A stretch of DNA of 64,000 nt, from contig NC_133490.1 of NCBI RefSeq assembly GCF_025370935.1, positions 1,063,547 to 1,127,546 of the forward strand. The letters run 5' to 3'. Of this stretch, positions 31,700 to 43,200 are shown in pieces. The notes under the pieces were generated by a model that saw only the letters and a program-made list of their open reading frames with translations, ran no database searches and was not told the origin of the DNA. The position numbers were made by a program, and so were the translations under genes. Position 1 is the stretch's first letter; each line of letters opens with the position of its first letter. Source of the stretch: Choristoneura fumiferana (Eukaryota; Arthropoda; Insecta; Lepidoptera; Tortricidae).

Positions 31700-34110
31700 T
31701 ATATTATTATATATTAATATAATAATAATAATAATAATATGTTTATTTCTTAGAATATGGTACAAAAGATGGTCGAATTACATTAAGTGCGTCATATCCT
31801 GCCTCATCGGCGTAGAAATGTTAGAAATACAATTTTATATTCGTTAAAATAAATTAAATTATCCAATTATTGGCGCAAAAATTAGCTAAGTTTAATTTAC
31901 AATTACAATATTATACAATCTTATGGAATACATTAGTTTAATAATAATTCAGGAACTCCTTAATTGAATAGAAACACATGTCAAGCAACCAATTAAACAA
32001 TTTCTTCTGAAATTTATTTACATCTAGTGATTTTATGTCATTTGGAACATTTTTACCATATATTTTTATTTTTTGTCTGGGAACATACAGTTTGTTTGGA
32101 TATCTTCCATTTGTTTTTTTACGAACGGTAACATATAAAGGAAACCGATCAGGGTGCCCCCTGACAAACTTAGCTACTTCATATATGTATAAGCAGGGTA
32201 AGGGAAGAATTTTTAGCTTCTTGAATATTGGTCTGCAGTGAGCTAAATAGTGAGCGCCACATACAGCTCGAATGCATTTTTTTGGGTTATAAATGCTCTC
32301 TGCACGTCAACTGAGTTGCCCCAAATGATCAGCCCATAGCGTAACACAGACGACACATATCCATGATACGCAGATAGGGCGGCCTCTCTAGACGTTAGAA
32401 TCCTAAGCCTTCGTAGAGCAAACACAAATCTGTCTAGTCTGCTTCATACGCTATCGATGTGTAATCTCCAGTTAAGATGCTTGTCTATAGTTATACCAAG
32501 AAAGGAAGCCGAGTCAACCGTATTTATTGAACTGAAATTAAGATTATTTTAAGATCAAGGTATGGAGAATTATAGTTCTGAAAATGTATTATTTTAGTTT
32601 TATCTGTGTTCAATTTAAGTTTATTATCCTCTAACCATTTAATAGTCTTAAGCATTTCACTATTTGCTTCGGTTTCTAGTTTAGTCCTATCCCTACTCTT
32701 AATGATTAAGGTGGTGTCATCGGCAAAAAGTATACAATTGTGACTTAGGGATGCCGGTAAATCATTAATGTACAGCAGAAATAGGAGGGGCCCTAGTACG
32801 CTACCTTGCGGTACACCACTGCTGACTGTTTTTGGAACAGATTTATGAATGCATTTCTTATTTTTTACAATATTTGTAATTTCAACACATTGTCTGCGTC
32901 TGCACAAATAATTTTTTAGCCAGGAATGAGCATTACCCTAATACCATACCTCTCAATTTTATCCAGTAGAGTTTTATGACAAACCAAGTCAAAAGCCTTA
33001 CTCATGTCAAGAAAAATGGCTAACACTGATTGTTTGTCGTTGAGGCACTTACTAATATTCTCGACTAGGGTAAAGCATGCAAGAGATGTGGAACTATTCT
33101 TCCTAAAACCAAACTGATTCGGGTTTAAAATATTAGTCTTTTTTAGAAAATCCTCTAGTTTAGTATACATTGCCCTTTCGAACACTTTCGATAATACGGG
33201 TATTAAAGCTATGGGTCTATAGTTATTCATTAGATTTGGGTCGCCTTTTTTAAAAAGTGGTTTAACTATCGAAAGTTTTAGGCCTTCTGGAAAACACCCT
33301 TGTTCGAATGATAAGTTAATGACATGAGCAAGAGGGGCTGCTATATAATTGGCACACAATTTGATTATTTTAGTAGGTATTTCGTCATAACCTGTACTGT
33401 TAGTATTTTTCAAAGTTCGAATGATTTTAAAACTTCGTGTTCATTTATAGGAGTGAGAAAAATGCTCTGTGGCGACGAATCTATCCGTGCGTTATAATAG
33501 TTAGAGGATGTACTTTTTTGTGTTTGTTGGATGAAAAAGTCATTGAACAATTCACAAATTTCTGTAGGTTTAATATAAGTAATACCGTTTGATTCTATTT
33601 GATCTAGTTGGGTATCTTTAGTGCTAGTAGAATTAAGGTTATCTTTTATAATGTTCCATGTCGCTCTGCCTTATTGTTAGATTTGTTTATATATTTAATG
33701 TTATTAATATGTTGAGACTGTAACATACATTTTTTGAGTAGCCTTGAATACTTTTTATACACCATGTTATTATAGATTTTATTTGTGTGATCATTTAGGT
33801 ATTTAAAGTAGAGCATCCTTTTTCTTTTACATGATTTTTTTAATCCCCTCGTGATCCATCTGTTTTTGATTGGTTTATTCTGTATTTTGACTTTTATAAT
33901 TGGAAAACATAGTTTAAATAAGAGTACAAGTAAGTCATGAAACACCGTGAAAGATTTATTGCAGTCTGTTTGTTCATAAACTTCGCTAAAAGTTAGAGAT
34001 GATATGTGCTTGATAAATTTATCGATATTTTCCTGGCTAAAATCACGTCTCTCTTCAATCCAGTATTTATTCTGTGTTATAGGCTGGGATGGTCAAACTG
34101 GACTACATTA
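31700..34110 (-). mobile_element. 5'-truncated non-LTR retrotransposon (jockey/CR1-like LINE)
   Basis: Minus-strand remnant about 2.4 kb long. It ends in an ATT-rich microsatellite-like tail at about 31690-31745, preceded by AATAAA on the minus strand. The reverse transcriptase is recognisable but broken; no endonuclease domain was seen upstream of about 34110, so the element is 5'-truncated. The clade is inferred from motif style only. Confidence 0.75.
32243..33945 (-). pseudogene. Broken LINE reverse transcriptase
   Basis: Four overlapping minus-strand frames carry one reverse transcriptase: 33945-33646 (upstream region), 33413-32916 (fingers and FLDMSKAFD with the catalytic Asp), 32907-32524 (GVPQGSVLGPLLF, then FADDTTLI with the catalytic Asp pair) and 32425-32243 (C-terminal region). 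Frame changes fall near 33420-33640, at about 32935 (one base appears lost after YGIR) and near 32520. The element cannot encode an intact enzyme. Confidence 0.82.
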
Positions 34111-34315
34111 AATAGTTTAGTGACTTTTAAAAATAATTGTTTTTTTTATTATTTTTATTTCACTTTAAAGTTTAAATCGAAGAAGCAAAATGTTTGATAT
34201 TTTGTAGCGTGACAGGCGACATCAGTTGGGTTCTAAGATGGCGTACATCGAATTTACGATTAATTTTGATTTTAATTAGGGGGACCATGATGATCCAATT
34301 ACCGGTGACGGTGGG

Positions 34316-34535
34316 GAGGGTGTTATAAGTTTGAGCGTATGTGTGTCTGTGTGTGTGTCTGGCTGCGGCACCTTAGCTCTTAAACGGGTGGACCGATTTG
34401 AATGCGGTTTTTTCATTTGAGAGCAGGTTTACTAGAGATGGTTCTTAGACATGTTTTATCAAAATCGGTTCAGCCATTTTTGAGATATTGAACTTTGAAG
34501 TCAGGGGTTTTCCAACTCTTTGTTGGTTAGGTTAT
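34316..34535 (+). repeat. R6 repeat
   Basis: Second copy of the family at 4391: GTGTTATAAGTTTGAGCGT through GGGGTTTTCCAACTCTTTG. Confidence 0.75.
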
Positions 34536-35309
34536 TATCCCCGGCTCTGGGCCACACCCACACACTGTATCAGAGCCCGATTGCATAACAAAATTAAAAG
34601 CTAATGCATTAGCGATTTTGTATTTTAATTCACTAATACCTACTATTTACTTGCAATTTTGAATTTGTTATTCTATGCAATTGGGCCTATATTTAATTTG
34701 AATCTGTTCACCGGTGCGTGAAGTTGTAAAAGACAGCCAGACATACCTTCACATTTACAATATTAATAAGGACTACGGCTTCTAGGGAGTTAAGCGTACG
34801 AACGTGCTTGAGTATGGGGCGCTACGGCGAGGTCGTGTTTATGCATAAAAGCATAAACAATTATTTATTCTACGGCATAATGTCTACTATTTAGGAGGCG
34901 TTATCACCGAAGATGTGTGTTAGGGTCCTACGGGACGTTAAATAAAATCGTGGACTATAAACTAAGACTGGGGCTCTTCCACCACTACTCTGGTCCCTAG
35001 GACGAGTCATTCACTGTCATTCAGCTCTACCCTGCGACGGCGTCACAAGAGTCGCCGAGATAAAGACAAGGAGAGGCACCAGAGGACATTTAATATATCT
35101 GTCCCCTTTATACTTCAACCCGGGGAGCATGTTGTGAACCGGCTTAACTTGCGCACGGGACGAGGCGTGCGGGAGGACGACACGGCGGCGTCACGATCGT
35201 CGCTCCGATCGCCATACGATCTCCACCGCCGTTGGACGACCTCCTATTTTATTTCTTGTTACTTTCAAAATTAATAATATCGATTGTTATTAGACGGCTA
35301 AACCAGCCT

Positions 35310-35400
35310 TAATTTCGAACTTTGTATCTTGCCGTCCCGCTGACGCTTATATTATTTAATACGAGAGTGAAAGGGACGGAGCGACACGAACTTCGAATTT
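35310..35400. mobile_element. Short MITE
   Basis: AATTTCGAACTTTGTATCTT and AAATTCGAAGTTCGTGTCGC (right end reversed). Relatives at 17473-17520 (half) and 63232-63320. Confidence 0.68.
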
Positions 35401-35781
35401 CGTAGTAGCCCCGCTGTCGCCAAGGTACTTTAAAAACACTTGTAATAAGCATGAAAAACATTGTAAGTTAGTTTCCAGTACTTTAAAGTTTCTACAAATA
35501 CCTACAATGGACTCCAATGGAGTCCGTGCTTGAGTGGCCGCCAGCCAGAGCCGTAATAGGCTTCGACGGAAGGCATAGAACATTGTACGAATGAGTACCC
35601 TCGGTGCATCGCCTATTTTAGGTCATAATAACTGTTTCTTAGACTTAAACACGATTGTAGTAGGTATGGTTCAACCTTTTTTAGGAGTATCCCTTACAGG
35701 ACCACTTTGTCCGATTGTAAAGAAACTTTATCTCAGGAACGCGGGACGTACCTACCTATCAAGCTGAAATTAAAAATGAAA

Positions 35782-35854
35782 TACTTGTACTCAGGTCTGC
35801 TGTCCCTTGAACTGCCTCAAGGGACAGCAGACCTGAGTTACCTGAGTACAAGTA
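35782..35854. repeat. Near-perfect hairpin
   Basis: TCAGGTCTGCTGTCCCTTGA (35791-35810) pairs without mismatch with 35817-35836 across a 6-base loop ACTGCC. A further 9 pairs (35782-35790 with 35846-35854) follow after a 9-base bulge that repeats ACCTGAGT. Function unknown; it may be a tiny MITE. Confidence 0.8.
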
Positions 35855-35886
35855 TTCAAACTTCTAAAGCCGAGTTTAGACTTGCA

Positions 35887-35990
35887 AGAAAAGTCGTGCA
35901 AGTTGCATTACATTGCGGCGCTGGATCGACCACTACAAACTCGTTGGCTTTACGGCCTCGCAATGTAATGCAACTTGCACGATTTTTCTG
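35887..35990. mobile_element. Foldback MITE
   Basis: AAGAAAAGTCGTGCAAGTTG and CAGAAAAATCGTGCAAGTTG (right end reversed), with GCATTACATTGCG continuing both arms. Confidence 0.77.
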
Positions 35991-37201
35991 TGAACACAAT
36001 CTTAATATCAGTCATTGAAAAGGGTGTTTCCATACAAAATTACCTGTACTTATATCCAGTTGTCCTAGCATTTAGTGGTATGAAGTTGAAGGTAAAGTAG
36101 CTAATTAAGCACAACGCAGGGCTTCTCAAAATATCCGTCGCGACGCCCTGGGGAGTCCCAGGGGCGATACCTGTCGATCTCATTTTATTCTTATGCTTAT
36201 GTTTTGATTTCGTTCTTATTTTTTAATAAAAATTATAAATGTCCAAATAGTGTTTTTGTGATAACACGTTACTAGGCTAGTACTGAAGTTGGTAGGTATA
36301 TAAGCATTTTTGGAGGCTGGGTTGAGGGGCATCGTAAAACAATGACAAAGTCCCAAAGGCGTCACAGTACAAATAATTTTAGGAAGCCCGGCACAACCAA
36401 TAATAAAAGGCTGAAAATAAAAGGAAAGAAAAAAATACAATTATTGACAACACAAGACACAAAAATATTTAAGTAGGTATAAATAGATAACACGAAGAAT
36501 AGTATGTGTTTGCGGGTCGTCTACCTAAGTCAGTAATCATCTAAAATGGCCCTGAATATTCATAGATGCCTACAAATTTGTACAGAACTCTCGGTGTGCG
36601 AGCTCGACTCAAACTTGGCCGATTTTTTTCTTGGGCTACAAAGAAAAGGAAAGTATCGATTAAGTTCTTGTATTTACTCGTATCGTTTTATCCCTAACCG
36701 CACTTGGGCAGGACTAGCGAATAGGATAGTGGTGGACCCTAAATGCGGTACCCAGAAAGAACTTTCACCAAACCAAAGCAATATCAACAAACCATCTTAA
36801 ACTACGAAAAAATTACGAAGACAAAAACAACACATGAATAAGCATCAATACATTTGTAAAATCTCGAGTTCTTTCATAGCCCATGAATACAAAAGGCAAA
36901 TAAACCCGTAATATTTTGTGTAAATATCCACTTTTAAAATCCATTGCGCATGTCAGCCCGCCGGTTGACCCGTTTGAATTTGCGACATTTTATTTCCACA
37001 AGAAATCATACAGGCCGCGTCGCTCCCGCTCAACTGTCAAACGGAGCGTTCGCGCCAAAACGATTTTTTTTTAATTCAAAAGTAGAAAATGACCATGGTT
37101 TAGATAGGTTGGGCTTCATAAAACCGAGTACCTGATTAATTTAGTGATTGTACAAAGTTTTCAATTATGATTAATGAATTAAGTTGATTGATGTTGGTGA
37201 A

Positions 37202-37281
37202 ATGGCTGCTGAGAAACTGCTTTGGCTGACGACGGTGTGGCTGCGAGTGTGGCTGTGTGCCACGGACTTATGTTATGCACA
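37202..37281 (+). CDS. Channel exon 1: signal peptide
   Basis: ATG opens a frame MAAEKLLWLTTVWLRVW then LCATDLCYA, a charged N-end with a hydrophobic core and a small residue before the likely cleavage site. The donor CA|GTAAGTAA is close to ideal. The exon ends two bases into a codon, exactly the phase needed by the exon at 43497, where G completes Gln27. The 6.2-kb gap is the reason for caution. Confidence 0.68.
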
Positions 37282-40200
37282 GTAAGTAAAAAAAGACACA
37301 GAAAAAATTGGATCATCAGTCGATTGAATGAGGCTATCGCGAATGAATTCGCCGCTAGAGGCGCTAGTGTAGCGTGAGGTCTCCGAAATGTCAAATCTCA
37401 TAGTTTTTGGGTGAGCTATGCGGGTTTATTTAGAATTAGAATAATTTTGTGAATATTTTGCAATATCTGTAATTAATTATGGCAAATATGCGTTCCGGGG
37501 CAATGAATGCCTGTGTTTTTGAGACAGTTTTGTCTTTCGGAAACCTTTGTCCTCCCTTTTTTCCGAACAAAACGGAGACTATACAACACTGTGGCATGCT
37601 CGATATTTTTATGGTACGGTTTAAGGTGTATTAAATATGATTTTAATCTAAAACTTTGTTTCCACGCCCGTAATAACAGACTTTCAAAACCACACTTAAA
37701 AACCTCACGCAACAGTGCGCCATCTAGTGAGACAAAAAACGATAGCCCTCATTAAATATATAACTGTATTTGTTTGAAAGAACGTTAGGTTAGACAATGT
37801 CTGGGTTGCGGGTTCTAATCCAGCCTAACGGTTAAGTACTTAATAAATTTAAAAAAACGGCCAAGAGTGTGTAGGACACGCCCGAAATAGGGTTCCGTTA
37901 CGAAAAAGCTATAACGAAAAAATTAAGTAATATTTTTCTAAGGACTTCGTATTTTGTACGGAATATTCCCTGTTTAGGTATATATTATACCTTAGGCTGC
38001 TATTTACTCTTAAACTACTAATAATTATCAAGCAAACTTAGCCGTTATAGTTTTCCTTTTAAGATTGATATAGGGTAGACCGGGGACAACTGAAACGATT
38101 TTACCTTAACCGCCTGTAACTTTTTATTTTCATGGTTAGAAAGATGTAGACCTAAATTATTTCAAGTTTAGTTATCTGGTCCCTAAATAAGGTGAACTTG
38201 AAAGGTCTAGCATCCATAGTTATTTGTCCATAACGTAATAAAGATAATGGGGCAGAGTGGTTCAATTGACCACACATGGCTGACAATTGAAACACTATGT
38301 GGGGTCAATTGAAACACCCTAATATTTTCGGCACAATTAAAGTAATTTTATCTGTTATAATCTTTTTCATCGCTACCATAGTATACAATGAGCTCATCAA
38401 AATTCCACATGCATAACATAAATATTTTACAATTTATGACCTTCTGAACATCTCGATTTAAAAAACGCGCATAAAAAAATGTATAGGACTTTTAGCTGTC
38501 TTTGTTGCTGTTACCTTATAAATTTAACTTAATCGAAGTAGTTATGATTCAAGAGTAAACAAAACAATACAGAATTAAAGTGGAAAAAGCATATTCATTT
38601 TTCATACAAAAGTGCTTGTTTCAATTATAACAATGTTTCAATCATAACCACTCCGATATTTTATTTATAAAAATATTTAAGTTCATATGCCAAGATGAAA
38701 TAAAAATGTTCTTAAACTTTTTCTGATATAAATATATGAATTCCATAAAAATTTAATGAAAATTAAAAATTAGGTCTGTTAGAAATGTTCTTAATATATA
38801 AGTAAATGTGTCTACTCCAATAATTATTCGTGATACTTGTATATTCTTTATAAACGAAAAATTGTTAATGAACGGTTTCTAAAGAAAATAAAAGTCTATC
38901 ACGAATAATTATTGCATCAGACACAATATATATTAAGAACAGTTCAATCAGAATACATTTTTAATTTTAATTCAATTTTTACAGCATAATCGAGAAAAAC
39001 TAACAAAAATGCACCGTTGCCAGCTCAGCAGGTATAAACGCTCTTACAATAACCAACCTTATCTGTTAACAATTGTAGGTACCTACTTATAGTCAGTCTC
39101 GTGAAAATACTGAAGTATGTGTAGTTTATACCTAACGCCTTTATGCGAATTTGAAAAAGGAATATTTTTAATTGCACATCAAATAAATAATTGCCTATCA
39201 ATTTATTCTCATCATTTATATACCTTTGTACATCAATTAAATTATTTCAATACAAATAAACTAAATGTTTAGCAAAACTAGTACTGCAGATAATTCGAAA
39301 ATATACATCAACACAAACTATACAAAAATACTACAATCACATCAAAAATACTGACTGCACAGCAAAAATACTGACTCCACAGCAAATTAACTAGAGCGTG
39401 CGTAGATGATACTCATTCTCATAGCAAAATAACTTTTACTGTAAATTTGGCACCAGAAAATTAGGTACGACGACGAACGGAGCGAGAAGGATCGTCATTG
39501 GTGTATCTAGGGTTATTATTCAGGGGAGGCCTGGCCTAGATTTTTGTGTGAAGATATCAGTATTATATAATTTTGAATCGGTAGCCCAACAACCTGGGTG
39601 GGTAATAGACCATACTGGGGTGGGCACGGCCCACCCGCCCCCCTCTATACGCCTATGAGGAGCGTTAGGTACAATTGTGACCAGAACCTTATTTATTTGG
39701 CCCCTAATAGTGCTGGTTATGTAAAAAGTATACCTATACATGCTGAAAATAAATTGATAGGTAATTATATATTTGATGTGCAAAAATAGAAGCTATATAA
39801 AAAAAAGAGTTACAGTTTTGTATTTTTTTTATTAGGTTATATTTTGAGTGGAGTATTTTGCTGTGTTATCCGTAATTTTGATTCGATTTTTTTTTTGAAT
39901 AAAAAAAGTCTTATGTGCGTTTAAATACTATCCTTTGAAATATATATTAAAAAGTATTATTATTTAGCGGTTTTAATTTGACACTACTAAATAAAATATT
40001 TTTAACTAGGTCAAAAATAGCAGCAATGTTTGTGAACAGCATGTATGTGCATCGAACACAGAACCTCCTTATATTTGAAGTGGGTTACTTTTGGGGACGA
40101 TTAAAACGCGTGGATGATAAAAACGTTTCAATCGTCCACAAGCAAGTTGTTTCTACCGTCCCCACATCACATTTTTTAATTCAAGGTCAAATATTACTCA

Positions 40201-43200
40201 TCAAAGACACTCTAAAGCTGATCCATAACAATCAAAACACGCGTTTATTCCTTACTATTACCCTCCAATAATTTAATCAGTCAAAATACAAGAGTAAACA
40301 AAGTTATAAGAAAACATAGTAGATCACAAATTCATGTTTTTGACTGCGAAAAATTTCGATGGCTCCTCGACAAGTCCACGCCGCTCGGTCGCTCGAGCGC
40401 TATTGGTCGAGGATTCAGCCGTGGCCGACCGCGTGTTCTGAGTGTTGCGTCATACCCGTAGGTATCATAGTTTTCGAGAAATTTGACTTGTTTCAATCAT
40501 AACGTGTTTCTATTGTCCCGGTCTACCCTACTTACTACCATCATGAATTTTTTCAAATTTTTCCACCTACCGGTTTAGATTTTAGAGGGACGGGGGGCGC
40601 TCGATTTTAATGAAAATTTGCACTTTAAAATTGAATATTTTGCAAACAAATCACTAAATCGAAAAATCGTTTTAACAACCCCTAATGGTTAAAATACCTA
40701 TCTAACGATACCATAGACTACAAGGTGAGATGAGAAAAAAAAATCATCCACACTTACCCTCTATGGAAGGTAATCTAAAAAAAATTTTTTTTTTAATTTT
40801 ATTGTGCTGTTTTGTCGGCATAGTTTTTTATATTTACTATATATATTCTGAATCGAAAAATCGTCTTAGCAAACCCCTAATGGTTTTAAAATACCTATCC
40901 AACGATACCCCACATTATAGGGTCGGATGAGAAAAAAAAATCACCCCCATTTTACGTCTACGGGAGGTACCCTAAAAACATTTTTTTTAATTTTTAATTG
41001 TACCATTTTGTCGGCATAGTTTACCTATGTATCCGTGCAAAATTACAGCTTTCTAGCATTGATAGTCCCTGGGCAAAGCCGCGAACGTACAGACAGACAG
41101 ACAGATAGTCAGACATGGTGAAACTATAAAGGTTCCGTTTTTGCCACTTTGGCTCCGGAACCCTAAAAACATCTCTATCTCTAGGTAATGAAGCAGGAGC
41201 AAAAAAATGCTTACCAAGTGTAACTCGAACCATTCCTCATCAATGTCCGGGATGATGAAAGTGATAATGATGAATATTTGGAGGCTTTGAATTTTTAATC
41301 AGATTAAAACCATGGCTCCTGACCTCCTGAGCCATGATCTGTCATTCTGAATGAATTTGAATTATTTTATGAATTTCATCTTGTAGTATTCGGTATTATA
41401 TTTAAACAATGTACTAATGTATGCGCAGATGTGTGTGCCCCCTTCTACGTATAACTCACAAATATTTTTTATCTGTTAAAACAGTGCTGTCTATAGATTT
41501 TGTTTTTAAATTGAAAACCCTTGAGAGAAAAAATATTTTCCCATCGGGCCACATTAAATAAAATCTATGCAAAAATATATTTTATAAAGTTCGACCAAAT
41601 GCAAGTCGGACTCGCGCACTGGGTTAAGTCACCGGCTGGCGAAAATTAATCATACATTTGTATGAATAATTTCATGTCACAATAGAAAAAACTAACAGTA
41701 ATTACTACCTGCGTTATAGTGTGCAACTTTTTGGCCATCGTAAGTGCAAATTTAAAAAAACAGGCGTAGCGTTTGTTTCACAGTATTTTTAGGAAAAAGC
41801 AGAACTTATTCGCGACCTTAGTCTGCCAAATTTCATGATTTTATGCCTAGGAAAGTGGTCTGTAGGTTCACATTTCTATTGCTCTAAATTATGGTTCCGA
41901 CTGAAATCCTTTAGAGAAACGTACATACCTACAACTTACTGCAATAAAGCTGTATCAATATAGACATTGTTCAACCATTGCTGTACAGAACAGTATTTGA
42001 CCTCTCTCGAAGCGTTTCCGTTCTGTGAAACAATATGGCGGTATATTAAATATTTAAAGGGGGCCAGATCTCTGCTCAAAATAACAGCGTTATCCGATGC
42101 CCAATTGTTTTAAACAAATACTCCCAAATTAGCCAAGTTAATATTCTAAAGCGTTTGCTGTTTGGTTTTTGTAGAAAGAGACAATCGGCTATTTCTAAAA
42201 GATTTAGATGTCATTCAGATCAAACGTGGCCAAAGTTAGTAGGTACTTGCATTCATTTTTTGTTTGATGTTTGTCATATTTATGTCAATTTGTGTGGAAG
42301 TGTAGGAGGGTGGGTTTCTGCATGAAAAGATATATTCGTACAAACGTTACTGTCTTGCCCGAATTTCAATTGCATCAATTGCAGACATTCCTTGTTACAC
42401 GATTCTCAGAATTTTATGCTACATAGGTAAATACAGTACAGGTTTTTTTTATATTTTTTTTTATTCGACTGGATGGCAAACGAGCAAGTGGGTCTCCTGA
42501 TGGTAAGAGATCACCACCGCCCATAGACAACTGCAACACCAGGGTATTGCAGATGCGTTGCCAACCTAGAGGCCTAAGAAATTAATTTGAAAGTAATTGT
42601 TAACGTGAGTGTGCTCCTTAAATGCCGGACAATATAGTGCATTAACTCATTTATCGAATAGATCAGACTGGTCATTCTCATTTTATTGTTCACCTGTCTA
42701 ATTACCGTACCGCTTTTTTTCATGCAAAACTAACACGGCACTGAGACTGAGTGCACGTCTAGAAAAAGGATGGCTCCCATTTACATTTATCTGTGCACTC
42801 AAGTCTAATTACCCTGTCACTAGTGTGAGAAAAAAACGGTACGGTAATTAGACAGATGCACAGTGAAATGAGAATAGCCATACATAATACAGGTAATCTC
42901 TGAGCATGGCTTTAAATCCAAGGTATTCCACTCGCAAAACTAAGCTACTTATGTTCTGCAACTTTTTAAAAATATTATCGCTGTTAATTTCATTCTTTTC
43001 ATACAGATTAAATGTAATTTAAAAAATTTGCGATACTATACAAAATTGACAGCACATTGATAAATAAATGTCTATTTCAGAAATGTCAAATAAATGACAA
43101 AAAATATTTAAAGGCGGGGTTCCAAGAGAGCGGTAGTACCGCCATGTCCGAACCCTGATTCAATGATTTAACTTTGAGGATCAATAAATTATTTAAATTC

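Larger units (their letters stand above)
34536..37201. other. 5' flank of the channel gene
   Basis: Apart from the hairpin and MITEs it contains a GC-rich block at 34910-35240 (GGGACGAGGCGTGCGGGAGG) that might be an old LTR piece. A GC-richer stretch at 36950-37060 could be promoter. Neither is proved. Confidence 0.4.
37852..41167 (+). repeat. R1 repeat split by a 2.46-kb transposon
   Basis: The left part 37852-38072 and right part 40529-41167 are continuous with each other when compared with R1 at 48867. Everything between is an insertion. Confidence 0.85.

Noticed and set aside
34910..35240. LTR of a retrovirus-like element
   Set aside because: GC-rich with a TGTGTTAGGG start, but no matching second LTR, primer site or gag-pol was found.
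39978..40271. Transposase of the mariner-like element
   Set aside because: The 97-residue frame shows no DDE/D or helix-turn-helix pattern that I can recognise.
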